The notes under the pieces: generated by a model
What the model saw: only the letters and a program-made list of their open reading frames with translations
The model's database searches: none
Told to the model about the DNA's origin: nothing
Shown here: positions 48,518-61,127 of the stretch, piece after piece
How the letters are laid out: each line of letters opens with the position of its first letter
Numbering within the stretch: position 1 is the first letter of the stretch
Source: Neurospora tetraspora
Lineage: Eukaryota; Ascomycota; Sordariomycetes; Sordariales; Sordariaceae
Length of the DNA stretch: 64,000 nucleotides
Assembly: GCF_033439725.1 (NCBI RefSeq)
Contig: NW_026944383.1
Coordinates: 8,060,001 to 8,124,000 of the forward strand
Direction: 5' to 3'
Position numbers and translations under genes: made by a program

Positions 48518-50269
48518 CTACGAATGAGTAGGCATAGCAACATCCGCCTTCTGTCCAATCGCGTCCTGCGCCGCCCAGTGCGCCGTAACAGTCTTCAACT
48601 GCGTATAGAAATTCACTCCCGGCTTTCCATAGAACGTGCTCGCGCCTCCACCCGCAATACTCTTCTTATTGCCCGTAAAGCTAAACATAGGCAGAGGGAC
48701 AGGAATCGGCACATTAATACCGACCTGACCGGCCTCAATGCGTCTCCTGAACGTCTCCGCCGTGGGACCGGAACGGGTGAAGATGGCCACGCCGTTGCCG
48801 TACTCGTTGCTGTTGATCAAATCGATGGCTTCATCCAGTGTCTCGACGTTGAGGCAGACGAGAACAGGACCGAAGATCTCCTCGCGGTAGCATTTCATGG
48901 AGGGGGTAACGTTGGAGATGATGGTCGGCGCGATCCAGTTCCCGTTGGGATACTTGGCGGGCTTGAAGCCGCGGCCATCCAACAAGATGGTGGCGCCCTC
49001 TTGCTCGGCCGAGGCGATCAGGGACTCAATGCGCTCCTTGCTCTGGGGGGAGATGACGGGTCCCAAGTCGGCGCCCTCCTCGAAGCCGCCGTTGACGTTG
49101 AGCGCTTTGGCGCGCTCAGCGAGCTCGGGGAGCCAGTTCTTTGTCTCGCCGACCATGACGAGAGTCGACAGAGCCATGCAGCGCTGGCCGGCGGCGCCAA
49201 AGGCGGCGCCCACGACGGCGTTGAGGAATTGGTTCTTGTTGCAGTCGGGCAGGACGGCGGCGTGGTTCTTGGCGCCCAGGTTGGCCTGCACGCGCTTGCC
49301 GTTGGCGGAGCCGCGCGAGAAGATGTACTCGCCTGCCTTGTTACCGCCGACGAAGGAGATGGCCTTGATGGCGGGCTCGTCGAGGATGAAGTTGACGGTG
49401 CGGTGGGCGCCGTGGACGATGTTGACGACGCCCTCGGGGAATCCGGCCTTCTGGACGAGCTCGGCGAGGATCATGGCTGCGCCCGGGTCGCGCTCCGAGG
49501 GCTTGAGGATCAGCGTGTTACCTGTTACGGTGGCGATGGGGATGCACCACAGGGGAATCATGGCGGGGAAGTTGAAGGGGCAGATGGCGGCTACGACTCC
49601 CAAGGGTTCCCGGTAGGTGCGCGTTTCCATGTCCTTGGCTACTTCGAGGAGCTCGCCCTTGAGAAGCTCGGGAGCACCGCAGGCGGCTTCGGCAACTTGC
49701 AGACCGCGGAGCACGTCGCCCTTGGCGTCGGCAAAGGTCTTGCCTTGCTCGAGGGTGATGCTGGCGGCGAGACGGTCCCAGTTCTCGCGGATGAGGGCGA
49801 CGAACTTGAACATGATGGCCTGGCGGTGGAGAACGCTGGTGTTCTTCCAGGACTCAAAGGCCTTCTGGGCCGAGTCGACGGCGGCCTTGAGTTCCTCATC
49901 GGTGTTCTGTGGCACGCGGGTGACGAGGTTGTTGGTGGCGGGATCGTGGAGGTCGATGTACTGGGTGGTGGAGGAGGCGACGAACTTGTTGTCGATGAAC
50001 CAAGGAGTGTCCTTGACGTCGGCGATCTTGTCGTGGGTGGTAGGATAGCTGGTCGCGGTGCTCTCGAGGGCTGCAGCGGCCGGGCGAAGGTGGTTGGCGG
50101 TGGCATGTATCCTTCGCGCCGCGGTGGCGGAAGCAGTCTTGACGGGGGACGACATCTTGGAGGCGGAGGAGAGCAGAAGTGGTGATGCCCTGCGTGAACT
50201 GGTGGAGGCGAGGCGACGACCAGCGGCAGAGGCAGACGCTGAGAGACCCCGAGAAGTGAGGCGCTGCAT
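48518..50269 (-). CDS. Methylmalonate-semialdehyde dehydrogenase, mitochondrial (ALDH6 family)
   Basis: A single exon of 583 residues. The first ~75 residues are rich in Arg/Ser/Ala with no acids, fitting a mitochondrial transit peptide. An internal Met39 (MSSPVK) could start a shorter form. Aldehyde dehydrogenase features are [22 protein letters not shown], the FVGGN turn, the catalytic Cys364 in GQRCMALST, and EEIFGPVLV. The general-base Glu typical of other ALDHs is replaced in the [10 protein letters not shown] segment, which is diagnostic of the CoA-acylating ALDH6/MMSDH family. The enzyme converts methylmalonate or malonate semialdehyde to propionyl- or acetyl-CoA in valine and beta-alanine breakdown. 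I chose the ATG at 50269; the open frame extends 18 codons upstream to a GTG. A long antisense open frame (about 48443-50185) is a codon-bias shadow. Confidence 0.97.
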   Translation of the reverse strand: MQRLTSRGLSASASAAGRRLASTSSRRASPLLLSSASKMSSPVKTASATAARRIHATANHLRPAAAALESTATSYPTTHDKIADVKDTPWFIDNKFVASSTTQYIDLHDPATNNLVTRVPQNTDEELKAAVDSAQKAFESWKNTSVLHRQAIMFKFVALIRENWDRLAASITLEQGKTFADAKGDVLRGLQVAEAACGAPELLKGELLEVAKDMETRTYREPLGVVAAICPFNFPAMIPLWCIPIATVTGNTLILKPSERDPGAAMILAELVQKAGFPEGVVNIVHGAHRTVNFILDEPAIKAISFVGGNKAGEYIFSRGSANGKRVQANLGAKNHAAVLPDCNKNQFLNAVVGAAFGAAGQRCMALSTLVMVGETKNWLPELAERAKALNVNGGFEEGADLGPVISPQSKERIESLIASAEQEGATILLDGRGFKPAKYPNGNWIAPTIISNVTPSMKCYREEIFGPVLVCLNVETLDEAIDLINSNEYGNGVAIFTRSGPTAETFRRRIEAGQVGINVPIPVPLPMFSFTGNKKSIAGGGASTFYGKPGVNFYTQLKTVTAHWAAQDAIGQKADVAMPTHS

Positions 50270-51311
50270 GTTGAGGAAGTCCTTGAAGAAGTCAAGGGAG
50301 GGAAGAAGAGAAAATGCAACCACGGGACGACGGCAGTCTCTTTTCAGAGCCGGTGAGGTCAGTCTCAGGCTGTTTGTTGGTGTTGGTATTACCTTGACCT
50401 AATTCCTATTACCCGTGGTCTCTGCTTGACTGGTTGATCAACGACAGTAAAGAGATAGGAGGTCTCCGTGCAGAGACAAACCCCGGGACTGGCCATGATG
50501 CCCTTATATCAGGACGGGCCCGGGCCGATTACCGCTTTCCCATTCCAAACCACCGTTAGCCCGAGGCGACTTTGCTCCCGGCTTGACCATCTCGGTTTAT
50601 CGGGTATCGCTCTGTTACGTACTAGGCAGGGACAATGATATAAACTGCTACTGTCGTCCTAGCGCAAACAATGGCCGTCGTGCGGGGGAGTGCGGAGAGG
50701 TGGAGATGCTTCTTGCTGGCAGTGACGGGAATAAGCCGCCGCCTGCCGACCAACCAATGACCTCCCTCGACCCTCTCCCTGGCCATCCTGGCGACCCAGA
50801 CGGCGATCAGTCTTCCCCACTGTGTCTTCATAGCGGACCCCCTCATCAGGCACATCCCAGCCAAAGTCAGCCCAGCGGAAGACTGGAAGGAAATGGACAC
50901 CCGGCAGCCAGATCAAAGCTCCGAGCTACTATGACACTATCACAGAGTCCACCGTCACTATCAGTCGAGATAACGCCAGCACGTCAACACTCCACATGCT
51001 TAACTGCTTCAGATAATGCAAAAAGATACTGTGATAAGCCTAGATAGAATAACAGTGTGCGCCCCCTGATACTCCGAAATATCGATCGAGCACTTCGAAA
51101 ACTGAACCCAAACCACAAAGAACCTTTTGGCCAACTATACCCAGGCCGGTATCGCTTCAGAGCTTAATGAATTTCATGTCACATCAAAACACCCAACTAG
51201 ATTAGGTGATCCTGTAGTTGTTTTTCTCCTTCCAACTATCTCAGACTCCTTTTATTACCCGTTGATAGATAGTCCCACTTCTCCAACTTCCTCACTCCAC
51301 AGTCTGCCTGC
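50270..51311. other. Intergenic region upstream of MMSDH and downstream of calnexin
   Basis: This stretch contains the MMSDH promoter and leader (to about 50600) and the calnexin 3' UTR. I see no gene. A 154-codon frame at 50583-51047 is low-complexity. Confidence 0.55.
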
Positions 51312-53175
51312 TTACGACTGGCTGCGGGTGTTGCGCTTGGTAGCCTCCTTGGCCTTCTCAGTGCCAGTGGCAACAGCCTCAGCGGCCTTGTCCTTGACGT
51401 CCTTGGCCTTCTCCTTGACATCCTTGGCAGCCTTCTTGACAGCAGGGGCAGGAGAGCTGCCGCCAGAGACAAGGGCAGCGAGGATGGCAATAAAGGTAAC
51501 GAGGAGGGCGGCAGCGCCACCAGCAACCTCAGGGACGAACTTGATAGCCTCGACGGGGTCCTTCTGGGCAATGGTCATGAAGAGGTCAACCTTCTCCTTG
51601 ATGTAGGTAACGGGGTCCTCGGTGAACTTGAGGTCGTTGGGGGAAGAGGGCTTGTTCTCCTCAACCTTGGGCTTATCAGCCTCCTCGAGCTTCTCCTCAA
51701 CGGGGTGCTTCTTGAAGAAGGTTTCGTCAGCGAGAGCCTTGGCGTCCTCAACGGAGTGACCAATGTAGATGTTGTCGAAGAGAATGTTGTTCTGCATGGT
51801 CCAGATCTCGAAGCCAATAGCGCCCATGGGCTCGAAGTTGGCGGGGTTCTTGTCCTCATAGTAGTCGGGGTTGGGGATCTTGCGAGGAGCCCAGGGTCCC
51901 TTGTAGGCGGGGTTGTCAATGAGAGGAGCGTTCCAGATGCCCTTGTACTCGGGGTTCTTCTTCATGGGCTTGGTCCAGGGGCCGCAACCAGAAACCTCGA
52001 AGCATTTGGGGTTGGGAATGGTAGGGGCGATCCAGTCACCATCCTCCTCGTCATCCCAGTCCTCAGGCTTCTGGGCCTCAGGGTCGGGGATAGTCTGGGG
52101 CTCATCAACGAGCCAGTCCTCGGGCATGCTAGCCTCCTCATCGACAATCTCGTACGGGGCATCCTCATCCCAGTCCTCGGGCTTCTTGGCATCGGGGTCG
52201 GGGATGCGGGCCTGGTCAACCCAGTCCTCGGGCTTGGTGTCGTTGGGGTCGTCAATCTCCGCCTCGGGGTTGACGGAGGGAACGAAGTCCTCGAGGAGGC
52301 TGCCCTCCTTGACGGTCTCACCATCCTGCTGGATGAGGTAGGTGTTGTTGGGGTGGACGATGAGCGTGTAGAGCTCAGTGGTCTTGACGATCTTGGCCGT
52401 CGGGGGAGAGCTGAGGTGCTTCTCTTCATACTCGCCAGTCTTGGGGTTCTTGTGGTTGAAGATGAAGTGCACCTTGTTATTGTGGCCGCACTTGTCGGGA
52501 CCGAACATGATGACGTAGGGAGTGGTGTTGGAGAACTCGTCCTGGTGGAGAGCCTTGTTCTCACGGAGGAGCTTCAGGTAAGCACCACCGCACTCGAGGC
52601 CGTCTGCACGGTGTCTGTTAGCAATTGCGTATTATGAAAACCAGGTAGCCGGGGATGACATACTCTGAAGCTTGACCTCATACTGGACAACGAGGTCCTT
52701 GCCCTTGGGGTCGATCTTCTTGGGGAACTTGGCCGAGATGGCGTGGTGAGCGGCCGCGTTCTTGATAACGAGACCCTTGTCACCCTCCATGCCCTTGTAG
52801 ACGACGGGCTCCTCGACGGACCACTCGCCGACGTAAGCCCACTCCTCCTCAGTATCGGGACCGGTCTCCTTCTTGGCGTGGGAAGGCTTCCAGCGCGAGT
52901 CCCAGTCATCGGTGAACTGCTCGAGGAAGGGAGCCTTGAGCTTGGTGGGCTGTATGAATGCATTGGTTAGCTGCTGTCCGTGATGTTGGCGTAGATAGAC
53001 TGCATTGACGACTACTTACAGTAAAGGTAGGGACCTCGACGGGAGAAACCGAGGTGGCGGCCTCGGCGACGGTGCTGGAGCTCTCGTCCTTGAGCACCTT
53101 CTGGGAATCGTCGGCACTGACACCTCCGGCAAGGAGGGCGGCGCTGGCGGCAGCGGCAGCTACATTGAACCTCAT
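51312..53175 (-). CDS. cnx: Calnexin, ER membrane lectin chaperone
   Basis: Exons 53020-53175, 52664-52949 and 51312-52603 give 577 residues. Introns are GTAAGT...ACAG (70 nt) and GTATGT...GTGCAG (60 nt). A signal peptide ([21 protein letters not shown]) leads into the lectin domain, with [13 protein letters not shown] and [17 protein letters not shown] (disulphide cysteines and sugar-binding region). The P-domain has KPEDWVD/KPEDWDE/MPEDWLV/KPEDWDD type-1 repeats followed by GPWTKP/GIWNAP/GPWAPR type-2 repeats. A transmembrane helix lies at about 505-526, and the ~50-residue cytosolic tail is Lys/Ala-rich. Calnexin binds monoglucosylated N-glycoproteins to aid folding in the endoplasmic reticulum. 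Length and domain order are typical of fungal calnexins. Confidence 0.97.
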
Positions 53176-54637
53176 GATGAAGGCGAAGTTGCTGTTATTC
53201 GTTTCAAGCTGATTCGCAGTCGCGTATGTGGTAGATGTGTAGATGGAGGGGTTGGTTGTTGCTGGTGGCTGAAAGAAAGACGTCGAAGTCGAGGTCGAGT
53301 TCGAGACAGACAGAGACGAGAACCTTGTTGGGCAATGGATATTCACTCCCACGGCACGAGGAAAGGAAAGAGGTTAAGAAAAACAGGCGGCGATGGGGGA
53401 AAGGGTTCGGTGGTGAATTAAAAGTTTCGGCGATGGTTCAACCTCTTCCAAGTGACAACGTGTCTTTAATGGGCCGCCGAGACGTGAGATGGCAGCTGCT
53501 GGGGGGAGCTTTGGCGCGGCAGCGGGCGGGACCTGCGGAGACCAGCATTATTGCGGGAACAGGTTTGAAGCACAGGCCTGGAGGCTATGGTAAACTGGCC
53601 TCTCAGCGTCGTTTTGGAGTCCGGGACTTGTGGAAATGCTTCGAAACTTCCATGGACGGGATTGGACAGACGACAGGGGTCTCTTTTCTCATTGGACAAC
53701 CTCGGGTTACTGTAACAATTGTTCTACTTGAGCCCATTGTCATCCCTTTTGCTACAAAGGAGCCAACGTGCACAACATGTGTCCATCTCCAACTCCAACT
53801 TCGGAATGTCTTTACCGGCACCGAAACATGCGGCGATGGAAGCGTCCTGTTGGTCAATTGCGTTGGAGCCATTCCTTTTAGCGCGTGTATATTATGTGGG
53901 GCCTTCAGTTTCGACCACGAGCATCGTCATGCAGAGAGAACACTTCAAGGGTCCTGTCTCGCCAGTGAAGAGAATGTTTGTCTCTAGGAAAAGGCAATCA
54001 GGTTCGTCTCGTGTGAACATGTTGGTGTTTGTGCGGTGAAAGATGCAATGAAAGGTTGGCTTCGTCCCTGTTGTTTATCCACCACCGTTTCTTCCAGAAG
54101 GTGAAGTGTAAATTGTTCCGAGATCTCGATCTCGTCTGATGGATCCCGGCCAAATAACCATTCTGGCTACGGAGCTCTGCCGGTTTCCGAGTATGGAATA
54201 GCCGTACAAATAGCACATTGATGTCAATGAATGTCTCTTTCGTTGATGATAGCTTCAAGAGCGAGTCGAAGTCTTAATAATCTCCAGATCGGACAGGTCA
54301 GCTCAAGTCGGGTGTCTTCAAGATCAACAGATGTGAGTGTAAGTCTACGGATAGCGCCTCGAAGTGCAGCAAAGAGCCGTCTGAAGCACTGAACTCTTCA
54401 CCTTCGAGTTCGCCGCTCTACACGTACTGTACCAAAACTTTGAACAACGTGGCTCTTTCTCTCTTCATACCTACTCTATTTAGCCTCATCTCGCTTTCTC
54501 AAACTCGAGACTGCATCCTCATAAACATTTAAACGGACCAGCCGGTGATATGTAGGATCCGCACGGCAGAGGCTCCCGACATAGCGCCATTCTTCCCGGA
54601 TCCTGGTCAATGAACTGGGGCGGGACCACATTTTTTT
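53176..54637. other. Calnexin promoter and intergenic DNA
   Basis: Presumed calnexin leader and promoter (to roughly 53700), then DNA without a supported gene. Open frames at 53235-53987 (+) and 53719-54039 (+) have no recognisable features. Confidence 0.5.
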
Positions 54638-54639
54638 TA

Positions 54640-55272
54640 CTTGGGGGCTTCTGGGCGCCAAGCTTTCTTTGCCCCCTCTTTACCCTCTACAAGTAAAGAG
54701 GGGGATCCGAAATTCTGGGACAGTATTTTAATTTGGGACACATCAGGATTCTTAGCGTTTTCCACAGAAAAGTGTTAGTAGGCAAGACAACGCAATGCAA
54801 AACCGCCACACAGTATTTTTCTAAAATTCTACCAAAATTCGAAGGCAGAGTTCTTACTTGGAAAAGCCATTTTGGAAATTTTGAGAAAATTATTTAAGAA
54901 AATGAATGGATGGTAGGGTCCGAATGCGTTTTATTTACCAAACGTCGTCGCTCTTGGTGTGCAACGGAGTTGACAATTCTACAGCAAGAACGCTTGCATC
55001 AGGATTTTCTCCCCAACGCCTCGATCAAAATTGATGAAACTTTGAGGATATCTTTTTGAATACTCCCTTTTGCTTCCTGAATTTTTTCAGATTTTTGAAA
55101 AATGGTTTCGTAGTTGAATGGTTCATCGCGATCGCTTCGCTAACACATTTCTATGGGAAACGCTAAGAATCCTGATGTGTCCCAAATTAAAATACTGTCC
55201 CATAATTTCGGATCCCCCTCTTTAGAGGGTAAAGAGGGGGCAAAGAAAGCTTGGCGCCCAGAAGCCCCCAAG
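54640..55272. mobile_element. 633-bp MITE with ~120-bp terminal inverted repeats, TA target duplication
   Basis: The ends are near-perfect inverted repeats: 54640-54760 (121 bp) and 55158-55272 (115 bp), both starting CTTGGGGGCTTCTGGGCGCC outermost. They differ by a single 6-bp indel after accctct, one C/A change (attctggg/attatggg) and little else. TA flanks both ends (54638-54639 and 55273-55274), as expected for Tc1/mariner-superfamily elements. The interior has no open frame, so this is a non-autonomous element. It shows no RIP. It ends 190 bp before the mde1 start codon. Confidence 0.9.
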
Positions 55273-55462
55273 TAATTTCTTAGCGTCAAACTTGCTCCGC
55301 GCACGTCAACGGGGCACGCAACGGCCGCTATCGAAATCGACCCCCTCCGCTCCGTGCCCGAAGCCCGCGTCCGCGATTTCTAAACCCCGCGACCGTCTCC
55401 GCCGTCCGGTAAACTCACGACATCCCCCCGAGATTTCGCGCCCGCCCAAGCCCGTCGTCAAA

Positions 55463-56300
55463 ATGTGTCCTCCCACCACCTCCACCAGCGAAAACAACAA
55501 CGACCACCTTGTCCAATCCTCCGACCCCAACCACCCGGCCAACCTCATCCCCGCGCTCTGCGCCAAGTTCTGGACCCTAGGCTGGGTAACCGGCACAGGC
55601 GGCGGCGCCTCGATCCGGTCCGATGACCTCGTCTACCTCGCGCCCTCCGGCGTACAAAAGGAGCTGATGAAGCCCGAGGACATCTACGTCCTTTCTCTCG
55701 CCGCTCAGGCCCAAAGTCTCGACAAGCGCCAACGCGTCTACCTCCGTTCGCCAGCCAACTTCAAGCCCTCCCAATGCACTCCGTTGTTCCTGGCGGCGTT
55801 CACCAAGCGGAATGCCGGGTGTTGTATTCATACGCACTCGCACTGGGCGGTGCTGGTTACGCTCATCCTGGAGACGCAGGGCAGTAAAGAGTTTTTGATC
55901 AACAATATTGAGCAGATCAAGGGTTTCGGGAAGGGGTTTGGCAAGAGTGGGAATTTGGGGTATCATGATACGTTGAGGATTCCCGTGATTGAGAATACGG
56001 CGCATGAGGAGGACTTGACGGAGTTTTTGGAGGAGGCGATGGATCAGTATCCGGATACGTATGCGGTGTTGGTAAGAAGGCATGGTGTCTATGTGTGGGG
56101 GGAGAATGTGCACAAGGCGAAGACTATGTGCGAGAGGTATGTCTTTCTCGTGTTTGTGATGGTGGTTAGGCACGAGCTAACGAATGTTGTCTGTGTACTG
56201 TTACAGCTTGGACTACCTCTTCCAACTCGCCGTCGAGATGAAGCAGCTCGGTCTTCCCTGGGTTACCGATATCGAGCCCACCATTCCTACGAGAAAGTAA
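55463..56300 (+). CDS. mde1: Methylthioribulose-1-phosphate dehydratase
   Basis: Exons 55463-56136 and 56207-56300 give 255 residues; the intron is GTATGT...TTACAG with a GCTAACG branch. The protein is a class II aldolase/adducin-fold enzyme: [17 protein letters not shown] at the N-terminus, [12 protein letters not shown], zinc ligands His123 and His125 in CIHTHSH, and His207 in RRHGVYVWG. The motif set and length fit Mde1/MtnB of the methionine salvage pathway. That enzyme dehydrates 5-methylthioribulose-1-phosphate to a diketo-pentyl phosphate. The ATG at 55463 is the first in the frame; the upstream open stretch to 55292 starts at TTG. A MITE lies in the promoter. Confidence 0.96.
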
Positions 56301-56682
56301 ACAAACAACATAATAGTGATACCAGAAACAAAGGCAAAAAAACACTCGGTCAAAACAACATATTCAGGTCCAGATGTGTTTGCGAACTCGAAGTGATTCC
56401 AATCGCTGATCATTACTACCATACCAAACGCTCGTTACTACCTGCAACTTTTCAGTTTTTTCCAAAAAGGTATCAAGCACAGACCCCCCAATCGCCGCAA
56501 AAACCTCATTAAGTCCGTCCGTCATCCAAAGCCACACAAGCCATTACCCATAACCATAATCCCATCATCCGCTCATCCCATCATGTCCGCCCATAACCAT
56601 CACATCATACATCCAAAAGCCGGGCATCAATTAATCATCCCACCCACCCCAACTCACTTACTTCCCTTAGTTGTTCACCACC
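56301..56682. other. Convergent 3' region between mde1 and GPI-protein genes
   Basis: Cytosine-rich 3' sequences of two convergent genes. No gene is seen. Confidence 0.6.
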
Positions 56683-57424
56683 TCAAAGCACAGCCGCCAA
56701 CCCCAAAAGGAATCCTCCCAACCCACCCACCGCCACCCTCCCAGCAGCACCAGCACTACTCGTGCTCTCAACCATCGCCGTGCTCGTCGCCTTGCCATCA
56801 TCACCACTCTCACTAGGCGCAGCGCTAGGCGTGCTGGTGCTCGTAACCGTCGTGGTGAAAGATCCGCTCACCACAGTCGAGACAACAACGACATTAGTCC
56901 TGGTGACGCCGGTGGTGGTCGTGACAGGAGCGGCGTTGGTGGGGTTGGAGGCAGCTCCGCCCGTGGTGGCAGTGAAGTAGTGCTGTCCGATGCAGTCTTG
57001 CACGCAGTCTGAGTATTTGGCGTTGTCGGATTCGGTGCCGTTGCCTTTGGGACAGGCGGCTACGCAGTCGTTTGTTTCGTTGACCTGTGATTGTGATGTT
57101 AGTGGTTGTTGGTGAGAGGTGAGAGGTGGGAGGTGGAAAAGAGTGATGAAGTGATGAATAATCGATGATAGAGTGAGTGGTCAAGTGCGAGGAGAGGTGA
57201 AGAGAGGGTGAGTAAGTAAGGAGTAAACGTACATCCTGATCAGAAGGATTAGGAACAGCAATGCACTTGCTCGTGCAAGAAACATCGCCGTCCTGGCAGG
57301 CGTCTATGCACTTGATGATCGCGGCCTGCTCAGAGTTCAAAGGGGCCGAAGCAGAGGTGGTGCCGGACTGGGCGTTCGCGGAGAGGGCGAAGAGGCCGGT
57401 GAGGATGAGAGGCGTGAAGCGCAT
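56683..57424 (-). CDS. Small secreted GPI-anchored-type cysteine protein
   Basis: Exons 57233-57424 and 56683-57084 give 197 residues; the intron is GTACGT...CACAG. A signal peptide (MRFTPLILTGLFALSANAQS) is followed by a compact cysteine domain. Paired motifs are CIDACQDGDVSCTSKC and, after the intron, NDCVAACPKGNGTES and DCVQDCIGQHYF. A Ser/Thr/Val-rich stalk and a hydrophobic C-terminal tail (VGGLGGFLLGLAAVL) preceded by small residues fit a GPI-attachment signal. The eight regularly spaced cysteines resemble fungal wall/eisosome-type GPI proteins, but I cannot name a family with confidence. It is probably wall- or membrane-anchored. Confidence 0.88.
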
Positions 57425-60400
57425 TTTGGCTTTTCGGTCTTTCGTGGTGATCGGTAGGTATTAGATATTAAGTGAAGGTATTCCGATATCTATATCGTGT
57501 AATGATGTAAACAGCAATCTCAACAAGCGAGTGTGAGAGCGAGTGTCGGTACGAGGTACGAGGATCCTGGACGAGGCAAGAAAAGTTCTGAGGAAACAAG
57601 GAAGAGAGAGGAAAAGAGAAGCAGAGGAAGGGGGAGGTAGAGGTTGTGTTATGTTAAATAGTCCTCTTGTTTGGAGAAGGGAATGGAAGGAGAAGAGAGG
57701 CTCATACGACATTGGACGGACAACGGACAGACACATGCAAGCCACCACTTTCCTCCTCCATCCATCACGCCGTCGGTAGCAACCAGAACCTACCGTGACC
57801 AGTTAGACATCCCTGCCTGCGCCTCAAGCACTCGATTTGGTTGTCTTCCGTAGCATAGCATAGGTAGCAGCTGTGCTGTGCTGTGCTAGGGATAGAACAT
57901 GGGGGAAAGCAGGTCACGATGCCTGACTGCCGTGTCGTTGCAAAGTGTTTGGCTGTGATTTCCACCGAGTTCCGTCTGGGGGACATCGCGTATCTCCCCC
58001 ACAAATGTCCACACAGACACGAAGGCAGGGACAGGGGTGCCTGGTCTGAGCGGCAGCAGCCCTTTGGAGACACCACCAGAAAAGTGATCCACGAGAGCGA
58101 TGCGCCTCGAAAGTGGATGAGTTAGAGATGGCCTTGATCCACTGATCCAGTGGGATATGACCTGCTGTGCTGTGTTGTGTTGGAGACGTTCTGCTGTGCT
58201 GGACAGGATGTCGTGTCGTGTTGTTGCTGTTGACTGACGGCTCGGGTTTCGAGTGCCGAACAAGTCTTGTCATTTGTGTTCTCAGCCCGGTCAAGCGTTG
58301 CGTGACCCCGCGAAATGGACAGACAGAGAGATTGTCTGATGTTTTTTGGTTGTCATCCCTTCCCACGATGATCCCTTTTGTTGTCCGTTCACGGGCACAG
58401 ATGTTTTTTATACCATCTCCAATTATCGCGATCAACCCCAGGGTCACAGGGATAGAATCTTGGTCAGAAGTTTATGCACACTTCGCTTCCCGTGGTTCCC
58501 CTGGCTTGGTGGTGTTCAGGTGTAGTAAAATTAAAATTACTTGCTGCCACCCACCATTATTATCCTTTGTCCAGATTGCGGGTGTGTCAGTGTGGTGGTG
58601 GTGGATGGTGTCCTCCCGTCGCAGACTCGCAGACGCCGGCGCCGAACGAGATGAGGAAGAGGGAAGGGAACCGAAGGAAAACGACGGAAAAAAAAAAGTG
58701 GGTGTGGTGCTATTTTGCCCGATTCGGTATCCATTCGAAGCAGTGACCAATCAGAGCCGAGATTGTGTTTCGGGTTTTTAGTGTCATTCGTGTTTGACGC
58801 TGGGCCACCTCAGCTCTTCGTCTCTTTTCTATTGTTGTCTTTACAGAGGTCAGAGAAGGATTTCGAAACCGAGACTCACGATATTGACCTGCCTTGAGGT
58901 TCAGTTCATCCGGTGTGCAAGACCAATGGAAACGATGCAAAGCCTAGGCAGATTTGACAGACCGGGAATGTACGATGGCCCAGGTCGGTCTTCGTTTCAC
59001 TACCACCCTCTGGTGTGGCACCAGCTGGCACTCATTTTATATCAACGCCTCCGAGGCACTTACAGAGTCCGACACTCACACCCATTAAACGCCGCCAACC
59101 AGAAACGCTGAACATTGAACCCTACTATACCTCATTTCTTTCTACCTTCTTGTTTGCTTTTCCTCTTTTCTTTTCTTTTCTCCTTTTTCCTTCTTTTCCT
59201 TCTCCCTTTCTCATCTCTTCTTTTTCGAGGGAGGTAGAAGGATCCATTTTCACTGTTACTATTACCCCAAATCGTTAATTTCCAAACTTGGAGAAGAACT
59301 GGTGGTTGAGAATTGATAGGAGTCGATAAGAGTCGATAGTCGATAGGAGGAGTCAGCACGGTGTTGCATCAGAGCCTCAGAGACACCCTCAGGTGCGAGC
59401 CTATCACTTGCCAGCTGGGGAACCCCGAGGGAAGGTGAATTTCAGGGTTGTGAAACGAAAACCGACATGGGCCACCGTAGGAATGTCCAAACGGACGATG
59501 CACCGACGCAGACGCGCAACGAACAAGGCCTCAACGCCTGCACGCCTGCACGCCTGAAAATGCAAACTGCACGCCTGCAACGGAAATCCGTCCAAGCCAC
59601 CCGAACCGAACCGCTTGGACAACTTGCCAAGCGCAACCCATCAATGTGACACAGAAGGGAACTGGCTGGCGACAACAAAAAGCCTCTTCTCCTCCTCCTC
59701 CTCCTCCCTAGCACCAACAATGGGCGGTTGGGTGATCAGCACTTGCTTGGAGCTAGCAAACGCGGAGAAACGCAGCCATCAGATGGTTTGAACTGCTTCT
59801 CGGCCTTGGCTTGCTTGGCTGGTCGGAGATGAAATGTCTCGAGCCTCGAGGGCCTCCAACATCCACAAAGAGAGGCCGAATCCCGAGACGAAGGGAGAAG
59901 AAATGGGATGAACATTGTCCGTGAACTTCGTTGACCCAAAAGTGCGGGCATCCTCACGCTGAGCAACGCGTACACAGACACCATGGACGCTTTTGCTTTT
60001 GCCTGGGCCTGGGCCCGGGCCCGTGACAGTTGCGCAAGGCAAAGCTTGGAGGTTGTGCTTGAAGCTTATTCATTGTGCCACACTTGTGTACATCAGAGAA
60101 AATAGCCATGAAACGGGCCTCGAGCGAGCTCTCCGAGCCCGAGTCTTGCGCCATACAACAGTGCGGTGCCATGCCGGAAATAAGGCCGTCTAGCCGACTT
60201 ATACGAGGACTTCCCAGCCAACAACATGTACAACCGTTCATCCAATGACCACTGGAACACGCATCCAGGCTCCATTTTGATGGCCAGAACGCGAGGCTTT
60301 GAACTTGTAAAATGTACCTCACGGTCTGTATAGTAGTTTGGACTCTAGACCTCTGTCCAAGGAAGCTTGTTACCAGATCAACGGCGACAAGTTAATCAGA

Positions 60401-61127
60401 TTCTCCACTTGGATTTGCGTGACTTGGATTGTGATTGTTTTTAGACGCACCAGGGAGACATGTAGTAAGCAAACATGTTGAAGCAGGCTGTCACAGCACT
60501 TGGTTTGAGGGCCGACGCACCAAAAGGACTGATGAAAGTGATGAGTATGAAAGATGAAGAAGATGAGGAAGCTAAAATACACGTGGGTGGATGGGAAAAA
60601 GTTTTTTATGTGCGATGACAGGAACTAGATGGGATGAAATACCAGGCGGTCACACAAGATCTGGAAGTTGCTGGCACGTGCCATCACAGAGGCCAAAGAA
60701 TTGGGAAAGTACTTGATTCCTAAAAGGGGACAAGACCAGTGAAAAAGCCGGGAGGGCCTGCATTATATACACGTTCTCTCGTGGCCGACCCAACTCCCAA
60801 TCGGCCAGCAAGCTTGTTCCTGGCGATGGCTTCCTTCCTCTTGGTGATGATGGCCTCCTTCTCATGATGGGGAGCGCCTTCCTTACCTGTTGGCCACTTC
60901 CCTGCATCTCGATCAGGTGGGTGTTGGGCATGCATCCCTCGGTCCCGACAATGTACAGAACAGATTCTTCCAAAAGTGCACAGCAATTTCTGAATGGCTT
61001 CATCTTCGCACCTCACATTTCGCACCTATATCGAGGTCCTTTGCTCAACCCTAACCCTCACATCTCCGGGCACCCCAGTCCTCACCACCACGACGACCAC
61101 CTCAGTTTCACCCAATGCGCCTATGTA
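57425..61127. other. 3.7-kb intergenic region, no gene supported
   Basis: The first few hundred bases are the GPI-protein promoter. The rest has many short overlapping frames and pyrimidine tracts (for example 59130-59230) but no recognisable protein. Simple repeats include ctgtg units near 57870-57886 and 58155-58185 and a GGGCCT palindromic tract near 60000-60025. Confidence 0.45.

Noticed and set aside
48443-50185. 580-codon open frame antisense to the MMSDH gene
   Set aside because: It is a mirror of a strongly codon-biased gene, gives Gly/Val/Asp-rich text with no family, and lacks an ATG at its start. A shadow frame.
51705-52637. 310-codon open frame antisense to calnexin
   Set aside because: Leu/Val/Gly-rich reverse reading of the calnexin P-domain repeats; no independent features.
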